DNA of 29,832 nucleotides from Angelakisella sp. (GTDB taxonomy: Bacteria > Bacillota > Clostridia > Oscillospirales > Ruminococcaceae), in contig JAAWEO010000005.1 of NCBI GenBank assembly GCA_022794295.1, forward strand, positions 1 through 29,832, in the 5' to 3' direction. The notes beneath the pieces were generated by a model, which had not been told where the DNA came from, did not search any database, and was given only the letters and a program-made list of their open reading frames with translations. How positions within the stretch are numbered: the stretch's first letter is position 1; each line of letters starts with the position of its first letter. A program made the translations under genes and the position numbers. Shown piece by piece: positions 26,671 through 29,832 of the stretch.

Positions 26671-28971
26671 TCAAACCGGCACCGCCCGGAGGATCACCAG
26701 CTGCTCCCCCTGGGCATCGCACCGGATGGCGCTCCCGGGGAGGATCTCCCGGCGCAGCAGCCGCTCCGCCAGGGGGTCCTCTACCAGCTCCCGCAGGGCC
26801 TTGCGCATGGGGCGGGCGCCGTAGTCGCTGCCGCTGGCCGCCTTGGCAACGGCCTTTGCCAGGGCTGGGGTGTATTCCATCTCCACCTCCATCCCTGCCA
26901 GCCGCTGGGCCACCTCCCGAAGGAGCAGCCCGGCAATGTCCTCCAGCTGCCCGTCGGTGAGGCGCCGGAAGATCACCGTCTCGTCAATGCGGTTAAGGAG
27001 CTCCGGGGGGAAGGTCCGCTTCACCTGCTCCATCACATCCCGCCAGTACCCCGGGCGGGAGCCCTCTTTCTTCGCCCCGGCCGGGGTAAAGCCCAGCTGG
27101 CCTTGGCGGGTGATAAACTGGGCCCCCACATTGGAGGTCATGATCACCACCGCGTTTTTGAAGCTGGCCTTCCGCCCCTGGGAGTCGGTAAGCTCCCCGT
27201 CCTCCAGCAGCTGGAGAAGAAGGTTCATCACCTCCGGGTGGGCCTTTTCGATTTCATCCAGCAGCACCACCGAGTTGGGCTTTTTCCGGATCCTTCCGGT
27301 AAGCTGTCCCCCCTCCTCGTACCCCAGGTATCCGGGGGGCGCCCCGATCAGCTTGCTGACGCTGTGCTTTTCCATATACTCGGACATATCCAGCTTGATG
27401 ACCCCGTCCCCTTCCCCGAAAAGGCACTGCCCCAGGGTCCGGCACAGGTGCGTCTTCCCCACCCCGGTGGGGCCAAGGAACAGGAAGGAGCCTACCGGGC
27501 GCTTGGGGTCCCCCAGCCCCACCCGGCTGCGCTGGATGGCCCGGGCCACCTTCTCCACCGCCTCCTCCTGGCCCACCATGGTCCGGCGGAGGCGCTGGCA
27601 CAGGTCCAGGCATTGCCGCGCTTCCTCCTCCTCCATCTGCTCCACCGGGATGCCGGTGGTCTGGGCCAGCACCGAGGCCACCGCCTGTTTATCCACCTGG
27701 AGGACTTTATCCCGGCCGGAGCTTCCCAGGCACTCCAAACGCAGGCGGGAGGCGGCCTCGTCGATCAGGTCAATGGCTTTGTCAGGGAGATACCGGTCGG
27801 TGAGATACCGCCGGGAGAGGGCCACCGCAGAATGGATCGCCTCGTCGGTAATGCGCACCCCGTGGTGCCGCTCGTACCGCTCCCGAAGTCCCCGGAGGAT
27901 GCTTTCCGCATTGTCCGGGGTAGGTTCCTCCACCAGAACACTTTGGAACCGCCGCTCCAGGGCCCCGTCCTTTTCGATGGTCCGCCGGAACTCCCCAATG
28001 GTGGTTGCCCCGATCAGCTGGAGCTCCCCCCGGGCCAGCTGTGGCTTTAGGATGTTGGCGGCATCCACCGCCCCTTCTGCTGCCCCGATGCCCATAATGG
28101 TGTGGATCTCGTCAATGAAAAGGATAATGTTCCCCGCGCCCAGCACCTCCTCCACAGTGGCGCGGATGCGTTCCTCGAAATCCCCCCGGTACTTGGTCCC
28201 CGCCACCATCGAGGTCAGGTCCAGGCTTACCACCCGGTACCCCGCCAGGTCCCCGGGGACATTCCCCTGGGCGATGCGCTGGGCCAGCCCCTCCACAATG
28301 GCGGTCTTCCCCACCCCGGTTTCCCCAATGAGGCAGGGATTATTTTTGGTGCGCCGGGAAAGGATCTGGATCACCCGGCGGATCTCCTTCTCCCTGCCGA
28401 TCACCGGGTCCAGGCGGCCCATCCGGGCAAGGTCGGTGAGATCCCGGCCGTATTTTTCCAGATTTGCCGTTTTCACCGGGGGCCGGGCCGGGACCCCCCG
28501 GGAGCGGCTGCGCTCCGGAAGATCCCGGAGGCCGGCGGTAATCACATCCCGAAGAAGCTTTTCCAGGGCGGCACAGTCCACCGGGCTTTCCTCCAGGAGA
28601 AGAAGACCGGTGGAGCCCGGCTCGTGGATCAGGGTAAGGAGGATGTGCTCTGTACCCGCCAGGGTCTGGCCGGAGATGCGGGACTCCAGAAGGGCATTTT
28701 CCAGGATCCGCTTGCACCGGGCGGTGAGGTCCCCGGGAGAAAGGGTGGTGGACATTCCCTTCCCCACCCTTTCCAACACCTTGGCGGCGGCATCCTCGTA
28801 CCGCAGGCCCTTTTGGCCCAGGAGCATGGCGGCGGCCCCGGTGTTTTCCCGCAGAAGCCCCAAAAGAAGGTGCTCGCTCCCCACATAGGTATGGCCCATC
28901 TGCTCCGCTGTGAGTACGGCAAAATTGATGGCGTTATTCGCCTTTGCGCTAAAACCGGTAAATTTATACAT
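26671..28971 (-). CDS. clpC: ClpC-like AAA+ ATPase lacking the middle domain
   Basis: This 766-residue protein has a Clp N-domain with two repeats (residues 1-145). The first AAA+ module has Walker A GETGVGKT at 216-223 and Walker B ILFIDE at 283-288. The second has Walker A GPTGVGKT at 500-507 and Walker B VVLLDE at 568-573. QLGF at 625-628 is the ClpP-docking loop. The middle (UVR coiled-coil) domain of about 60-70 residues in normal ClpC is absent: RLRLECLGSSGRDKVLQVDK leads directly from module one into module two. That domain binds adaptors such as MecA. The protein probably unfolds substrates for ClpP. No ctsR, mcsA or mcsB is adjacent. Confidence 0.92.
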   Translation of the reverse strand: MYKFTGFSAKANNAINFAVLTAEQMGHTYVGSEHLLLGLLRENTGAAAMLLGQKGLRYEDAAAKVLERVGKGMSTTLSPGDLTARCKRILENALLESRISGQTLAGTEHILLTLIHEPGSTGLLLLEESPVDCAALEKLLRDVITAGLRDLPERSRSRGVPARPPVKTANLEKYGRDLTDLARMGRLDPVIGREKEIRRVIQILSRRTKNNPCLIGETGVGKTAIVEGLAQRIAQGNVPGDLAGYRVVSLDLTSMVAGTKYRGDFEERIRATVEEVLGAGNIILFIDEIHTIMGIGAAEGAVDAANILKPQLARGELQLIGATTIGEFRRTIEKDGALERRFQSVLVEEPTPDNAESILRGLRERYERHHGVRITDEAIHSAVALSRRYLTDRYLPDKAIDLIDEAASRLRLECLGSSGRDKVLQVDKQAVASVLAQTTGIPVEQMEEEEARQCLDLCQRLRRTMVGQEEAVEKVARAIQRSRVGLGDPKRPVGSFLFLGPTGVGKTHLCRTLGQCLFGEGDGVIKLDMSEYMEKHSVSKLIGAPPGYLGYEEGGQLTGRIRKKPNSVVLLDEIEKAHPEVMNLLLQLLEDGELTDSQGRKASFKNAVVIMTSNVGAQFITRQGQLGFTPAGAKKEGSRPGYWRDVMEQVKRTFPPELLNRIDETVIFRRLTDGQLEDIAGLLLREVAQRLAGMEVEMEYTPALAKAVAKAASGSDYGARPMRKALRELVEDPLAERLLRREILPGSAIRCDAQGEQLVILRAVPV

Positions 28972-29148
28972 AGGATCAGCTCCCCCGTCCTTATTCCAGC
29001 TTTATCATTGGACGGCTGCCGCTTTTTTATTCCATCGGACCGGGGCGCTGCCGGCACCCCATCCCGCTGTCACCAACTTTTGGCCTTTGCCATAGTATGG
29101 GTTGAACCCGGGGAGAGCGAGCAAAACGGCTCCGCCCCGCCGGGCCGC

Positions 29149-29180
29149 CCCGCCAGCCTCCGTGCAGCATGGCTGGCGGG
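29149..29180 (+). repeat. 10-bp leader hairpin before the cysteine-rich microprotein
   Basis: CCCGCCAGCC (29149-29158) and GGCTGGCGGG (29171-29180) are exact reverse complements with a 12-base loop, 36 bases before the start codon. No T-run follows. Confidence 0.55.
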
Positions 29181-29216
29181 TGAAAAACCATCAGCACGGA
29201 GAAATGGAGCGACATT

Positions 29217-29396
29217 ATGTGTAACTGCGGATGCAACAGAGGGTTTTTCGGTCTGGATGAGGACACTGTGATCCTGCTCATCATCGTTTGGTTCCTGGCC
29301 ACCAACTGCAACTTCAGCCGGAACCGCGGCTGCGGCTGTGGCTGCGGCTGCGAGGCTGTCCCCACCAACGACTGCGGCTGTGGCTGCGGCTGCTAA
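29217..29396 (+). CDS. 59-residue glycine-cysteine repeat membrane microprotein
   Basis: It starts at ATG 29217, with GGAGC (29206-29210) before it. The protein begins MCNCGCNRGFFGLDEDTVIL, has one hydrophobic helix (TVILLIIVWFLATN, about residues 17-30), and ends with two Gly-Cys blocks (RGCGCGCGCEAVP and DCGCGCGC). Twelve of the 59 residues are cysteine. The single helix plus Cys-rich ends recall the tiny YjcZ-like spore or membrane peptides, but no family is certain. The cysteines may bind metal or form cross-links. A strong terminator follows. Confidence 0.75.
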   Translation: MCNCGCNRGFFGLDEDTVILLIIVWFLATNCNFSRNRGCGCGCGCEAVPTNDCGCGCGC

Positions 29397-29426
29397 ACCC
29401 TTCGCTTTCGCCTGACCCCCGGCCCG

Positions 29427-29475
29427 GCCCCGGCCCTCTCCATAGTGAGAGGGCCGGGGCTACATTTCTATTCTT
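29427..29475 (+). terminator. terminator after the Gly-Cys microprotein
   Basis: GCCCCGGCCCTCTC (29427-29440) and GAGAGGGCCGGGGC (29447-29460) pair perfectly over 14 bp, followed by a T-rich stretch (TACATTTCTATTCTTATTTT). It isolates the microprotein gene as its own unit. Confidence 0.8.
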
Positions 29476-29519
29476 ATTTTCCCACATGGTTGACCTATTC
29501 GGCCCCTACCCGGCGGCCT

Positions 29520-29612
29520 GATGGCCGCTGACAGACCCTACCCGCTGCTTCGCAGCTTAACGGTGTGCGAAAGGGATAGTGGGTGCCTGGAGTCCTAACG
29601 AGCACAGGGCGA
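29520..29612. repeat. dispersed intergenic repeat, copy B
   Basis: It starts TGATGGCCGCTG and contains GACCCTACCCG, TAAC, GTGCGAA, and AGTGGGTGCCTGGAG followed by CCT and CAGGGCG in the same order as copy A at 21300. Confidence 0.75.
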
Positions 29613-29832
29613 TGCGATTCCCCGGCCCTTTACGGGCTGGATGGGGGAAGCTCCTATCAGCCCAAGACTCCAGGTACCGCCTTTCGCCTCGCACACACCC
29701 TCGTAGGGTCTAAAGTTTAGGGCCGCCCTTTTCAAAGGGTGGCAGGTCCAGGGCGGCGCCCTGGTCGCTCCCCGCAGGGAGCGAAATTCCTTATACGGAG
29801 TGAGCATTTTTCTTTGCTCCTTTCTTTTTGCG
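29613..29832. other. gene-free right end of window
   Basis: No gene is supported. It contains another occurrence of AAGACTCCAGG (29663-29673) and the hairpin CGCTCCC-CGCA-GGGAGCG (29766-29783), consistent with further intergenic repeat material. Confidence 0.55.

Noticed and set aside
26843..28888. 681-codon plus-strand frame opposite clpC
   Set aside because: Ser/Arg-rich shadow frame with no start signal; the minus strand encodes ClpC.
28972..29040. CtsR operator upstream of clpC
   Set aside because: The direct heptad repeat GGTCAAA of CtsR sites is not present.
1..29832. CRISPR array
   Set aside because: No series of regularly spaced repeats with unique spacers was seen; the 21-bp and 90-bp repeats are too few or have no spacers of suitable length.

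Overview
The window looks like part of the chromosome of a low-to-moderate GC-rich Clostridia (Oscillospiraceae/Ruminococcaceae-like Firmicute). The evidence is strong Shine-Dalgarno sites, a Gram-positive HPr with the regulatory serine, the yfmF/yfmH pair, an Lgt, a ClpC-type ATPase and a three-gene DUF5685/J-domain/membrane-protein operon that I associate with Clostridia. The genus assignment is inference; no rRNA is present.

Bases 1 to about 6740 are an accessory, AT-richer, mosaic region. It holds the tail of one large serine recombinase, two small genes that are each one A short of an open frame, an XRE repressor, a sigma-like HTH protein with a perfect operator-like palindrome, and a relic-rich gap of about 1.1 kb with IS200/IS605-like hairpins. 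Next comes a complete vitamin B12 uptake unit: promoter, cobalamin riboswitch, terminator, DUF4430 protein and ECF S component. Two copies of a hairpin element with covarying stems flank that unit. The region ends with a complete large serine recombinase.

Bases 6790 to 11320 are ordinary core and regulatory genes: a CPBP membrane protease, a small coiled-coil protein, an AraC/GyrI-type regulator, an SMI1/KNR4 protein, tRNA-Ala(CGC), tRNA-Arg(ACG) and the manganese exporter MntP. A 90-bp direct repeat abuts tRNA-Ala.

Bases 11556 to 13632 are an operon for a DUF5685 protein, a J-domain/TPR protein with an extremely cysteine-rich tail, and a membrane protein. The DUF5685 protein carries two Asp-rich motifs like those of squalene/phytoene synthases. 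Bases 14177 to 18499 are a polyamine ABC transporter (potABCD) with a structured leader, followed by an overlapping glyoxalase-like gene; its PotD appears to be anchored by a C-terminal helix. Bases 18727 to 23748 carry yfmF, yfmH, lgt and folD.

On the minus strand from 29000 to 23800 lie clpC, whose middle domain is missing, then an HAD phosphatase-ptsI-ptsH operon. A 59-residue Gly-Cys-repeat membrane microprotein (29217..29396) sits near the right end. Members of a dispersed intergenic repeat family occur near 10.2, 21.3 and 29.5 kb.
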